Positions 1 through 10,619 of a DNA stretch of 64,000 bases are shown in pieces. Each line of letters starts with the position of its first letter. Positions within the stretch are counted from its first letter, which is position 1. A program made the position numbers and the translations under genes. The notes under the pieces are model-generated. The model was not told where the DNA came from and made no database searches. It was given only the letters and a program-made list of their open reading frames with translations. The DNA comes from Blepharisma japonicum (lineage: Eukaryota; Ciliophora; Heterotrichea; Heterotrichida; Blepharismidae): positions 340,978 through 404,977 of the forward strand of contig CATKHK010000040.1 of NCBI GenBank assembly GCA_949751835.1. Reading direction: 5' to 3'.

Positions 1-218
1 TTAAGAAATATTAATTTTTAATTAAATAGAATTATGATAAATATTTTTAAATGTAGTTATTTCTTATTCTAAGATATAAATATAATTTATATAATAAATA
101 TCATATTGAAATTATAAACATTGAAATTGTAATCAATCTTTAATTATATAAGCTCTCTAGATTACCCTTCCAGTTTTGAGTAATCCGTCACTTGAGCTTT
201 ATTAAGCAATCTTCTGGT
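1..218. other. AT-rich flank, no gene seen
   Basis: Very AT-rich sequence at the window edge. I see no coding potential, structured RNA or telomere repeat here. It is the downstream flank of the minus-strand gene that ends at 219. Confidence 0.6.
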
Positions 219-647
219 CTAGCGTCATCCTCTAGATCGCTTGCAAACATTCGGATACCTTTCCGCCATATTCGGTTTATACCGAGTTGGGGCATTCATA
301 GTTTCCCTAAAATAATTATCTCTTCTTTTCGCCCTTTCTTTCCTTTCTTCTTCCTGTTTTTTTTCTTCTTCCTCTTCTTGGTTCATCTTTTTTTCTTCTT
401 CCTGTCTTATCCTCAATTCTTCAAGTTCTTTTTCTCTTCTTTCCCATGAAGATTTTTTCCCATCTTCATATAGGGTAGTCCTTTGTGTCGAAAAAGTCCT
501 TTTCAAGTAAATATAATTTGAAATTTTGTAGTAAAAATAATAAACAATCACGAAAATAATAAGGTAGATTCACATGAATGAGTAGTTGCCTGGCTGCCAT
601 GAGCTGGGCCGGAGAGGCTCTAGAAGAGTCTCTGTAAGAAAATCCAT
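219..647 (-). CDS. small single-pass membrane protein with charged coiled coil
   Basis: A 142-residue protein when TGA is read as Trp. Residues about 26-47 form one hydrophobic segment (FMWIYLIIFVIVYYFYY), followed by a long Glu/Lys/Arg-rich helix (about residues 65-115) that should form a coiled coil, then a short polar tail ending CKRSRGWR. The ATG at 647 is chosen because the frame is open from there through the membrane segment. The stop of the upstream E2 gene lies only 20 nt away, so the two minus-strand genes are tightly packed. The order membrane helix, charged coiled coil, short Trp-containing tail recalls selenoprotein S/VIMP of the ER degradation machinery, but I cannot see a diagnostic motif, so this is only a suggestion. 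Confidence 0.6.
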
Positions 648-667
648 TTTATTTTTATTAATTTGAA

Positions 668-1255
668 TTACCATCCATGCACCCTGAGGGCTCGTCTAAA
701 TGCGATTTCAGCTTCGTTGAGCGTATAGTCTCTGGTTTGATAATAATCAAGTCTTCCATGGCCTTCAGCTATATTTGACAAAATTTCCATAAGTATTCCA
801 TCGATATTTCTACCTGGATTTCAGCCTGAGGTAGTAAGACCATGGATGCAAACTGAGCCTCCTATGGTAATATGACCAGTGCGAAATTGAAACCTTGGCC
901 TTATAACTCTAACAAATGGAGGAGCTGAAGGATAATTCTGACCATACCTGACCTCAAAAACAAGTTCTTTTTTTCTGCCTGGATTTCTTTGTGCATATGC
1001 ATCAAAATCACTATTTAATATTGTAGATATTTGATATTTATTCATGTCAATATAAATATTTCAAACATAGATATTCGAACCATTCTCAAATTCAGTGTGG
1101 ATTCCTTCACATTCTTTAGTCCTTACTAAATTTTTGTATTCTTTAAGGATTCTTTGAGTAGATAGAGTTGATTCCAAAGTGGGGGCTACTTCTCTGAACC
1201 TTTGAAAGGCAGTTTCTAATTCTTCAGGAGTCTCTTCATCTACTAAACTTTCCAT
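668..1255 (-). CDS. ubiquitin-conjugating enzyme E2, UBE2Q-type
   Basis: A 195-residue E2-like protein. After a short N-terminal helix come the E2 beta sheet (GSNIYVWNIYI, ELVFEVRYGQNYPSAPPFVR) and the active-site region GGSVCIHGLTTSGW, where Cys sits in the position used by UBE2Q enzymes (GG-x-x-C-x-x-x-LT-x-x-GW) rather than in the classical HPN-C context. The C-terminal helices (NIDGILMEILSNIAEGHGRL) follow. Two TGA codons inside conserved Trp positions (1061-1063 and the GW of the active-site loop) support TGA=Trp. The start at 1255 is the first ATG after an in-frame TAA. It would accept ubiquitin from E1 on the Cys; substrates cannot be told. Confidence 0.8.
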
Positions 1256-1426
1256 TTTATTTCTACGAATTTAAAGTATTTCTGACGATTTGATGCAAGG
1301 AGACCATTTATTTCATGGCTTAGTTTCTGATACTATGGTATATAAATTTATATTTTTATTTATAGTGATTTCAAGACTTGATTTTATATACATTATTAGG
1401 GTTTTTACGAATTTTAAAGCCAAAAT

Positions 1427-3058
1427 CTACTCGTTATTTTTAAATTTGCTTAGCTGATTGAAAAATCCATGGAATTGTGGCGAATTATTTGTGCTTGTCT
1501 TTAATGCTTCCACATCCTCACTTAAGCTTGAAATGTTTTTAACGTGACTTGCGACTATCACCATTGCTGATAAAAGATGTGTGAGCAGCTTATTCTTATG
1601 CTTTTGCTTTATTTCTTCATTCCACGTCTCTTTTGCAATATCAGTTAGCTTCTTCCATTCTTTATCACTTATTTCCCATTTCTTAAGGCCTTTTTTAATA
1701 ATTTGTAAAATTTCCAGTCTAAGTGAAGGCTTTCTTCCTTCTTTTGTGTATTTAAAAAGCGTTCGCTTTATGCGATTCTCAGGTTTAATAATCATAATTA
1801 TTTCGGCTAAAGTATTTGTGCTCATTTTTGCATTGTGGTCTTCCATGAATTTTTTAATGCACTCAATAACAATTTTCTCAGCTTCTTCATGATCAAAATT
1901 GTGGATGGTCCTTATCAAGTGGTTAAGATTTCGTGATATCGAGTTATTTAAGTTTTTGTCTTTCATCATAGATTTAGCTAAGGAATTTGCAATTTCTGTT
2001 AAAACTTCATGGTGCTCTGGCTTGATATCTATTTGTGTTTTCGTAATATTTCCAAGCAAAGCTTGATATCTCCCTGTCAAACCTCCTTTGCCTTTTGCTT
2101 TAATCGATGATTTATAAGCTGCAAGCAAAGTTTGGTACAGCTTTATATAAACATCTATATCTTGGGTTTTCTTTATCAAAACTTCCAATAAATCACAAGC
2201 ACGAATTAAAAAATTTTGTTTCAAAGTCGCTTCTTGGTTGTTTTTCTTTGGCTCCGCAAAAATTCCTTCAATCCCTTTTTCTGTGTCTACTTCTACATCT
2301 TCCTCTTCTTTTTCTTCTTCCTCTTCAGTTGGCATCTCAATTTGAACATTTCCGCTCTTTATCATTTCACAAATCATATCGATAAATTCATTGGAAACTT
2401 CATTAACAAATAACTTAAAAGTCTTTTTTATTGCATCTCTTATATAAGAGACTGGCTTCACAAGCTGGGATAAAAAGAACTTAAAAAGTTCGTCAAGCTT
2501 GTTGCTTGATTTTGAGGACTTTTTTGATGGTTTTGGAGAGACTAAAGATTTGATGATTTTGTATAAATCTTTAGCATCCGATATATTTTCATAAAATAAT
2601 CCTTCTAGGCATAGAAGGAGATTCAAGTGCACAAGTCTTTCTAATTGTGCTGAAGTTATCAAGCTCAAACCTTGAGCTTTTCTTTTTCCAAGCTGCTCAT
2701 CTTCTGTGTCTTCAATTTTAAGCTTAAGTAATTTTGCTTTAAGTTTTGTGATGAATGTTGTTGTTTCTATGGTACTTTCAACATCAAGCTTGCTCCAAAT
2801 TTCGTCAATATTTTGGATTGATCCAGAAGCAGCTGACAATAGAGTTTGCTTTAATGCTGAAGCTTTTGAGACCTCAGCCTCTGAGGAATTTTTTAATTGT
2901 TTGTTTTTAGGCTTGCCTATGGTGTTTTTGTGGTGTGTTTTGTTTTTCTTACTGGATTTCTCTTCTGAAAGAGCTTTTGTCTTTTTGTTGATTTTAGAGG
3001 TCTTATGCTTTTTAGCTGGTGAGTCAACCTTTTTATGGGACTTTCCAGCCTTAACCAT
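1427..3058 (-). CDS. lysine-rich helical-repeat protein, possibly Pol5/MYBBP1A-like
   Basis: A 543-residue protein ending at TAG. The first 60 residues are Lys/Ser-rich and look like a nuclear or nucleolar targeting tail. The rest is alpha-helical, with a helix-repeat region, an acidic run near residues 240-265 (EEEEEKEEED), and a longer helical half. The sequence just before the acidic run (VSYIRDAIKKTFKLFVNEVS followed by FIDMICEMI) resembles the C-terminal part of DNA polymerase phi/MYBBP1A (Pol5), a nucleolar ribosome-biogenesis factor that also has an acidic stretch after helical repeats. Length is shorter than usual Pol5. The assignment is weak; a generic ARM/HEAT-type nucleolar protein is equally possible. 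Confidence 0.75.
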   Translation of the reverse strand: MVKAGKSHKKVDSPAKKHKTSKINKKTKALSEEKSSKKNKTHHKNTIGKPKNKQLKNSSEAEVSKASALKQTLLSAASGSIQNIDEIWSKLDVESTIETTTFITKLKAKLLKLKIEDTEDEQLGKRKAQGLSLITSAQLERLVHLNLLLCLEGLFYENISDAKDLYKIIKSLVSPKPSKKSSKSSNKLDELFKFFLSQLVKPVSYIRDAIKKTFKLFVNEVSNEFIDMICEMIKSGNVQIEMPTEEEEEKEEEDVEVDTEKGIEGIFAEPKKNNQEATLKQNFLIRACDLLEVLIKKTQDIDVYIKLYQTLLAAYKSSIKAKGKGGLTGRYQALLGNITKTQIDIKPEHHEVLTEIANSLAKSMMKDKNLNNSISRNLNHLIRTIHNFDHEEAEKIVIECIKKFMEDHNAKMSTNTLAEIIMIIKPENRIKRTLFKYTKEGRKPSLRLEILQIIKKGLKKWEISDKEWKKLTDIAKETWNEEIKQKHKNKLLTHLLSAMVIVASHVKNISSLSEDVEALKTSTNNSPQFHGFFNQLSKFKNNE

Positions 3059-3335
3059 TTAATTTTTATTACTTCATTAGTTTAATTATTTTTTGTCCTA
3101 ATCATTTTATAAATGATTTTTTATTTGCTTTCTCTATCTAATTTACTACCCTCAATTGTTTTTTATGTGGGAATCCTCCATTTTACTGGTAATTTATAAC
3201 TATTGCTCAATTTGTGTTTATTAAGTATCAAATATTGCCTTTAGCCTTCTAATAAGCTATAATTTATTCTTTAATCAAGAATTCATTATATTTTCTTACT
3301 TCCCTCTATCTATTTATCATATAATTAAACAGATA

Positions 3336-5039
3336 ATGGTTGAACATATCCGCCCTAATTCATCTAAAATCAAAAGGTCAGATCTCGCTGCAGAGCCAAT
3401 TCTTCGTCAGCAATTAATCATATCTACCAACAAACTTAAAAGCAACACACGCTTAACAAGCCCAATCGCCCTTGTAAAAAAGTCAATATCATCAAGTCGC
3501 TCTCCGAAACTTGCTAATAATCGCAGTAAAAACTTCTTTAATCCTCCTCAGCCAAATGTAAAAATTGACTCACAGAAGTTTGTGAAGGCTCTTCAAGTCT
3601 CTTTAAAAAACAGCTCATCCCGGAAGCCCTCCCCGATAAGAATAGAAAAAAATAAATCTCGCCCTATTAACCCTTTTGCTGTAAAACCGAGTCATCGGAG
3701 AGTAAAATCTGATATCCCGACCTTAACTGAGAAATTATTAGCCTCGCCATATATAGTAAAAGGAAAGCTTGTAAATTTTCAGGCTTCAAACCCCAATCAA
3801 AAGCATTATAAAATTCAAGAGCCAAGTGTAATAATATGCCCATCCCAAGAGCAGACCCTAAAGAAAACACATAAAAGAAATCTCAGTGAAGAAGACACAG
3901 ATCTGCACCGACAAGTTTCTCTTAACCGAAGCATAGGAGCTACTTTTGAAAAGCATGAAACGCCAAGACATGAAAATGACGAAAATGAGCGTCAGAATCT
4001 GATCCTAACAATTATCTCAAGTTTCCGCAAGACTGGGCTACCACCTAAGACCGGGACTGATTTTTATTCCTTAATAAAACAGCTAGGAAAAGGGTCTTTT
4101 GGAAAAGTCTATTTAGCCATAAGCAGGCTTACAGGTTTAAAAGTTGCCATAAAAGCTATACATAAAGGCAATATTAAAGATGAAAGAATAAGGCAAAAAG
4201 TTTTCCAAGAAGTTTTCGTTATGAATAGAATCCATCATGTAAATGTTACCAGATTATTAGAAATTTTTGAGTCAGAAAACCACATAATGATGGTTTTAGA
4301 GTACTCTGATGGAGGAGATTTGCTACAATTAGTTAAAGCAAAAGGAAAATTACATGAAAATGAAGCAAAGTTTTTGTTTTGGCAGGTGGTTTTGGCTGTA
4401 AAAGCTTGTCATGATAAAAATGTGATACATAGGGATATAAAGCTTGATAATATTTTATTATCAAATAATTTTTCTGTTGCGAAATTGTGCGATTTTGGAG
4501 TCAGCAGGGTTGCTAAAAGAGACCAAATCATAGATGAACAGTGTGGAACACCTGCGTATTTAGCCCCAGAAATTATTGTAGATAGAGGATATCAGCCATT
4601 TTATGTTGATTTGTGGAGTATGGGCGTACTTTTGTATGCCATGATCTGTGGAACTGTCCCATTTAAAGCTAAAACTCTAGTAGATTTGCATAAGCTGATA
4701 TTAAAATGCAAATATAACATGCCAGATTGCTTTTCAGTTGAAGTCCAGGATTTAATAAAAAGACTACTTAACCCGATTCCTCATTTAAGAATATCTTTAG
4801 ATGACATAATGTCCCATCCATGATTTGATGACTGTGGGATAAGAAATGACGAGTCTTCAACAAAAGCAAATACAGAAATGGCCGATTCAGAGGATGTAGC
4901 TATCGATAAAAAGATTTTAAACAAATTATTTTTGTATGGATTCCCTCAAGATTATGTTTTAAGAAGCCTAAAAGTCCACGATATAAATCATGCTACTTGC
5001 TGCTACCAACTTTTAGAGATGGATGAAAAAAATATTTAA
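3336..5039 (+). CDS. Ser/Thr protein kinase, CAMK/AMPK-like, with C-terminal UBA-like tail
   Basis: A 567-residue kinase. Residues 1-240 are basic, Ser/Pro-rich and probably disordered. The kinase domain covers about 243-500: glycine loop LGKGSFGKV, VAIK lysine, catalytic loop HRDIKLDN (about 364), DFG (about 385), and activation segment GTPAYLAPE. All catalytic residues are present, so it should be active. The domain ends in His-Pro-Trp-Phe, where the Trp is TGA (4821-4823), one of the best proofs of the genetic code here. The last 50 residues (KLFLYGFPQDYVLRSLK region) look like the UBA-type domain that follows the catalytic domain in SNF1/MARK-related kinases. The next gene starts 30 nt downstream on the same strand. 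Confidence 0.9.
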
Positions 5040-5068
5040 TTTTTGTTTATAGCCTAAATTGTAAAAAT

Positions 5069-5881
5069 ATGATAGTTAGATCTAAAATAAGGAAAGATAT
5101 AAAGCTAAGCAGGCCACCAGAAAGCTATGAAAGACTGATAGAAAAATTAAGCTCTGTTTACAATGTAGATGAGAAAAACATGTGAATTACTTATAATGAT
5201 GGAAGCATTGAAGAAGAGGTAGAGAGTGAAATTGATTACAGCAAATTGCTAAGTAAAAAATTAAATGAAATAGAAGTGAACGCACATATAATTAATAGAA
5301 AAAAGGATGGTAACAAAAAAAGTAAAATTGTGTGGGTAATTGCCACAATTGTTTTGCTTATCTTGACTTATCTATTTTCAGACAAAATTTCCATGGATAC
5401 AATTGAAAATGGAGGACACTTTTTATATAGTTCTTTGATATGAATTGGAGAATATCTAGGAATTTTGCTTACTATGGTATTTGATTTTATTCTCAATTTC
5501 AGCGTTTGGGCCTTTCATGTGATTTTTACCTCTTTATCTGCATTTTTTGGGAATTTTAAAGTCATTTTCTATTGAGTCCCTATTTTACTTCCTGGCGCTC
5601 TGCTATCAAAGCTTGCCTGGTTTTGGATTACAGCATGCATAAGAGAACGAATTTTCCCTAAAATCAAAGCCTTTTATTTTTTCCTTATGATCTACAGCTT
5701 TATTCCCAACACCCTTGGATTTATTGTATCAATAATCCTAATAATATTTTTTACTGTCTCCTTGGCAGTTCTTTTGCATGAAATCACACAAATAGGTTAC
5801 AATCAAGAAGATTTAGTCTATATCAAAGAAGTCTTAGTTTTTGAAATTTCTGCTTTAATTCGTCTATTTTATTATTACTAA
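5069..5881 (+). CDS. multi-pass membrane protein with PB1-like N-terminus
   Basis: A 270-residue protein with TGA=Trp. Residues 1-65 (IKLSRPPESYERLIEKL, then a YNDG-x-IEEEVESEIDY stretch) have the pattern of a PB1 or ubiquitin-like fold, with a basic start and an acidic end. Four or five hydrophobic segments follow from about residue 90 to the C-terminus, with Trp-rich loops. It lies 30 nt after the kinase gene on the same strand, but eukaryotic genes need not be co-transcribed and no functional link is implied. I do not recognise the family. Confidence 0.7.
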
Positions 5882-5896
5882 TATTTAAATATAAAA

Positions 5897-8089
5897 TTAT
5901 AGAAAGCTATTGCTCACTTTTTCATGCGATTTACTTCTGAATTTCGATAAAGAATTTATAGTCACTTTGTAAATTTTGAAAATGCTTAACAGTAATTCCC
6001 TAATTGTTTCCCCTTTGCCGTTAACTATATCATTTTCTATAAAAAACAATTTGCTTGGGAATTTTGGTTTTGCTTTTAATACATCTAAAGCTTTTGCAAC
6101 ATTGTGTAAACACACTGGAGTTGATTTAGGCCTTGTGTCAATTCCATGAATTTTTCTTCGTTCTAATTTTTCTAAAATTTCGCAGAGCAAAACTCCTGAG
6201 CTGAATTCAGGTATTACGTCATTATCCATATCAAGATTTATTCCAAAAATCTGCAACCAATTAAAGTTAAAGTTACTTCGGTAACTTAAATTTTGTCGGC
6301 TTTCTTTTCTATCTGGAAAAATATCTTCATTTTTCGCAGACCTATTAAGTGAGAAATTCCTTGAATCTTCTAAAAAAGAAATTTGTTTGGGCGATCTTAT
6401 TTCGTCTTCTTTTGAAAAGGGGAGCCTAGGAGCTGCTTTTTGAAAAGCAAACATTGATTTTTCTAATTGTAAAAGCAGTTTTGGGTCAGAAATTCGTTCA
6501 CTTGAGAGTGCTCTGTGAGAGGAATTTTCTATCATAAGTTCTTCTAATAAGCATCATATTGTTTTTTTCTCTCCATTCAGAATTTCATCTATGTCGTATT
6601 GATAACTGCAAAAAATTGATTTATGATTTGTCTTTAAAGAATTTAAAGATAATCTAATATTTTCTTTGGTATTTTGTACATTTTTACAGGAAGGATCAGC
6701 TTTTGACACTTTTTCTCCATCTACATTTTTTACAACTTCTGCAATTATATACCCATTCCTAAAAGGGTCTTGCAAAAAATGCTTTCCTTCAAGCTCCAAT
6801 AAATGCCCTAGTCCTAAATTTCTCAGTCAAAATTTTATCCTTCTAATAGTCTCTTGAGAAATTTCTTTATGCCTATTATTTTCTAGAAAATTTGGTTCAA
6901 TTTGCTCACTTTCATTAATCACAGGCCTTGGTGATAAAATTCTTGATGTTGATTTTCCAATATCAAACCTATACAATCCTTTTGGAGACTTATTATTTCT
7001 GGCTGAATAAAATGAGTTATTTTGGCTGTTTGGTGATTTTGATATAGAATAATAATCATAAATATCTTTCAGTAGCCCCCAAATTTCGTTTTCGTCTCCA
7101 TCCATAATGCTATGTCCGTTTCATAGATGTTCACTAGAAAATTTTTCAAGTTGCCTTAGGTAGCTTAATGCTTTATTTATATTTGCTTGGATAGAAGATT
7201 TATTTTTTGTTCGGTGAATTCCTTTGATTGCTTCTTGTCGTCCTTCTAATCTATTAATTAAATCGCAAAATAAAGTCCCAGAACTGGCCTCTTCAATTAT
7301 ATCATTCTTCACAATATTAAGCCCTACAAGCCAGTCATGAACTTGAGATTTCACTGAGTCAGAAATAATTCTGATTTCTCTTCTTGTTCTTTGTGGAGGC
7401 TCATAAGGCTGCTCTATATCCTGCAGCTTATTTAAAGGTAAAAATGTTTTTGGCGTAACTTGTTTTTTCACAATACTTTTTGGACTTGCCAACCTATTTT
7501 TTGCTTGTGAAATTGGTGTATGAGACCTCGGAGTTTTAAATAACCTTTGTTGTGAATATGAAGAATTTTCTCTTGCTTTTGGCGTTGATACTGCTCTTTC
7601 GTAGGATCTTGGAGGAGAGCCCTGACTGACTCTTGAATAATTCTTTGTAAGCGATTTGCTATCACCTGACCCATTTGGTCGTTTTATTTCTCTTTCTGTC
7701 AGCTCTTCATTGACAGTTTCATGACCAAAAATTGTTGAAAGCCATTTGAGAATATTGTAAAGTTTATTGGAATCCTAGATAGAAATCACTGAAAATAAGT
7801 CTTGAGGTGTGTAAGAATTGAGAGGAGAAGGAAGCGAGCTTCCAACTTCTCGTAAGAATACTTGAAAATTGTGTATTGCAGAAGATTTCGGAGATTTTTG
7901 AAAATTTGAATGTCGCTTCACATCTGAGAATAAGGGACGGGATTTTAGATATGCAAGGGCGTCACAGAAAACGATTCCGGATTTTAAATCTTCAATAGAA
8001 GAAGCTAGCAAGCAAGAAGGGACATCAAAAGAGTTGATCCAGTCAATTAAGTCTGAGAAGTCGTTTTTAAGTCTTGAATCTGCTTTCAT
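5897..8089 (-). CDS. four calponin-homology-domain protein (one 15-nt intron)
   Basis: A 725-residue protein encoded by complement of 5897-7774 plus 7790-8089, joined across a 15-nt intron. Four regions show the calponin-homology pattern, a Trp-containing first helix followed by an -SG-x-L/V-FCD/LCE- helix: about residues 10-110 (LIDWINSFDV, SGIVFCDALAYL), 240-345 (VHDWLVGLNIV, SGTLFCDLINRLEG), 415-510 (WLRNLGLGHLL) and 600-715 (FNWLQIFGINLD, SGVLLCEILEKLE). Ser/Pro/Arg-rich linkers separate them. CH domains bind actin or microtubules, or act as cytoskeletal scaffolds; four copies recall fimbrin, but the long linkers and low similarity argue against true fimbrin. Several conserved Trp are encoded by TGA. 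Start ATG at 8089. Confidence 0.8.
7775..7789 (-). other. 15-nt intron in CH-domain gene
   Basis: Reads GTGATTTCTATCTAG on the coding strand and contains an in-frame TAG. Removing it joins two long open frames that are both CH-domain-like (DLFS joined to DSNKLYNILKWL). It has A at position 10. It is the only one of the nine introns to start GTG. Confidence 0.85.
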
Positions 8090-8326
8090 TTTGAATTTTT
8101 AATAAATTAAATTTTAATGCTAAATGAAAAGAAAATAACTATAAATTCTGTAAAAATAATTCAAACTTCTATATCTTAAATGCATTTTAAGACTTATATA
8201 TACACTATTCCAAATATTTATAATTAAATACAATTTTAGTATAGCAAATATGAGATTAAATGTCGGTAGAAACAATTATCCCATTAATTAAGAATGAAGT
8301 CCTTACTAATGAAATGCTAAACTAAT

Positions 8327-9073
8327 ATGAGCAGGGTCATATCTCTTCCTCCACTAAAAAAACAGCAAAAGCAAGACTTAGTTGGCTGCTTATATTCACC
8401 TATAAGTTTAGATGAAAAAATCCCTCCTCATAAATTCAGACATTTAGTTGGATCTTCTCTTGATTTTCAAAAGAAATCAGAATCGAAGCATGAAAGTATT
8501 TTTTCAAGGTTTTGAGAAGAAAATTCTATTAAAGTTATGAATGCTCGGCCTCCTTCTCCATCAGCTCAGTCTAAGTCTTCTTTTGGGTATAACATCTCAA
8601 GACTTTTTAATCATGGAAATTCACCAAATCACTTAAAATCAAATTCTGAACACCAAAGGGCTGAAAAATCGTATATAAAACCTGAGCGAATTTTTCAAGA
8701 AAAAAATAAAAGAGGAAGAAGAATAAAACAACTATCAGCTTTGTCTTGTGTAAATGACACAATTGAGGTTTCCCCTCAAAATGAGGATTATCCAAGAGGG
8801 CTTGTTCCTATAAAAGAAATTAGTCTTCAGATTAAAAATCGAGATCTATCTTTAGAAATAATGCCTAAGAATTTAAGCCCTGCTCACAAAAAAGCATTTG
8901 CAAGATTTTCTCAAAAATCAGCAAAACCTATAAATATTATGAAAATTCAAGTTACAGACCAAGGTTTACAAACGGATGAAATAATTACACCAATCTCCAA
9001 AACTCCAGAATCTGAGCATTCAAGCTGCTATAATGCTTTTGACATTGATACTTGGGAATTTAAAAATAATTAA
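8327..9073 (+). CDS. hypothetical low-complexity protein
   Basis: A 248-residue open frame from ATG to TAA, with one TGA read as Trp (8513-8515). It is basic and rich in Ser, Lys and Pro, with short motifs such as SLPPLKKQQKQ and no membrane segment, coiled coil or recognisable domain. It is probably disordered. It is divergently placed to the CH-domain gene, sharing the 237-nt interval 8090-8326 as a likely two-way promoter. I do not recognise it. Confidence 0.6.
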
Positions 9074-9257
9074 AAATTTTGAATTCATATAAGTTCCATG
9101 CAACCCATAAATAAGCGAATTGTATCTTTTTTTCTCAAGCATATATTTCAAAAACCTATAACTATTAATCTTTTTATTTAATATTTTTCACTTAACCATA
9201 GTTTTTTGCTTCCATTTAAATTTTGTAAACTAACGCATATTTTTTAGAGAACTGTAA

Positions 9258-9917
9258 ATGGGCTGCTGTGGGACTCGTACTGAATATGAAGGTGACGTAA
9301 ATAAGCTTGACTTCTTTATAGCAAACGACTATAAAGAACTAGAAGACAAAGAAGCAGGGGTAGGCATTAAAAGAACTCAAGCTTGGCAAGCAACTATTAC
9401 AGGTGAAGAACTGAGGCGAAAACGAGAAGAGTTTTGGTGTGTACAAAAAACAGGTCATAGACATATATGGCTGTACATCAGACAAGCTGCTGAAGCAGAT
9501 GCAGAAACTGCGAAGGCAATTCTAGAAATGGCTGAAATTAAGCTTGAAAAAGATACTATGTCTGTATGTATTGATCCTGAAGGAAATAGGTATTATGTCC
9601 CACCGTTCATGATTAATGATCCTCTTTTTCCACCTGGAGGATTTATATCAAAAAAGATCGTCAAGCAAGAAATTATAAAATTAAAAGGAAGAATCTCTTC
9701 AAGTCCCAATGATATTGAAGTAGAAATTGATAATACAAAAACTGGTAGAGACCTAAAACTAATTATTTCAGAAAAGAATGGGATTCAAACTGATAAAATG
9801 AGACTATTTTTCGGTGGAAAAGAAATAAGAGAACATGACAGTTTAATTAGCTGCAATATTGAGGATGGGATGGTTTTCCAAGTTTTCTATAGACCAAAGC
9901 CAAGAACAATGGAGTAA
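9258..9917 (+). CDS. UBTD: ubiquitin domain-containing protein, UBTD1/2-like
   Basis: A 219-residue protein of the usual UBTD length. It begins MGCCG, a typical N-myristoylation plus palmitoylation signal. Residues 40-125 match the UBTD N-terminal domain (W-x-ATITGEELRRKREEFW, then IW..IRQAAEAD, AKAILEMAEIKL, DPEGNRYYVPPF). Residues 130-215 are a ubiquitin-like domain (IEVEIDNTKTGRDLKLIIS, MRLFFGGKEI). Family members are thought to act as adaptors between E2 and E3 enzymes of the ubiquitin system. No intron is needed and no stop interrupts the frame. Confidence 0.92.
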   Translation: MGCCGTRTEYEGDVNKLDFFIANDYKELEDKEAGVGIKRTQAWQATITGEELRRKREEFWCVQKTGHRHIWLYIRQAAEADAETAKAILEMAEIKLEKDTMSVCIDPEGNRYYVPPFMINDPLFPPGGFISKKIVKQEIIKLKGRISSSPNDIEVEIDNTKTGRDLKLIISEKNGIQTDKMRLFFGGKEIREHDSLISCNIEDGMVFQVFYRPKPRTME

Positions 9918-9961
9918 TATAAAATCTTCAATTTATTTCATGTAATTTTAACAAATTAAAT

Positions 9962-10576
9962 ATGCTTAATCCCTACTCTGCATGGGAAAGAGCCCATGAT
10001 ATCGCAAAACATAACAAAAAACTTGATGAAATCAAGAAAAAGCCTTCCAAAAGTATTGACAATCGTATGCCAGAGCAGTACCTAAACCCTATCACCAAAA
10101 AATACGGTCACGGATCTTATCCAATCCAACGATTTCGAAATATCCAATCAGAAAACTATCATTTATTAGAAAAAATCGTCAATATTCACCAAAAAAGCAA
10201 AAAATTTGAAAACGGCCACTGAAGCCCTAAATCTCTCCATGTCCACAAATGAAAACTAAGCAATGCTAAAATAAATGAAGAAAATCAGAGGATTATAAAA
10301 CGGATCAATGAAGCTAGCTCAGGACTTGACCGAAGATCAATGGAAAAAGAGTTTCAGCAGTTTCAATTATATGCTGGAAACCGATCAAGGTTCAAAAATG
10401 CACAAATCCATAAAAGTATATCAAAAAGCGAGGTGAAGAAAAGCAAATTGCCACCTCTAGAAGCTGATTCAAGCCTTATTATTACAAAAGAAAACTCGAA
10501 ATCACTTGGAAATTCACCAATTTCTAAGTCTTTTTCACTAGCAGGGATTGATTCTAAATCTCCAGCTGAGTTATAG
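9962..10576 (+). CDS. CFAP97/hemingway-like ciliary protein
   Basis: A 204-residue protein with TGA=Trp at two sites. It has the short helical repeats seen in CFAP97/CFAP97D (hemingway) proteins: a basic Arg/Lys N-terminal part, then FRNIQSENYHLLEKIVNI and KINEENQRIIKRINEASSG, each with a Glu-Asn followed by a leucine-type heptad, then a basic Ser-rich tail. Family members are needed for cilia and sperm flagella, which suits a ciliate. It starts 45 nt after the UBTD gene and its stop lies 43 nt before the next ATG. The call rests on the repeat pattern, so it is moderate. Confidence 0.6.
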
Positions 10577-10619
10577 TCAAGTATTATTCCTTGTAATCTA
10601 TAACAAAATATTAATAAAT

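Noticed and set aside
1581-3062. Several plus-strand frames rich in Phe, Leu and Ser across 1581-3062.
   Set aside because: They are the reverse complement of a Lys/Glu-rich gene, which always produces Phe/Leu/Ser-rich shadows.
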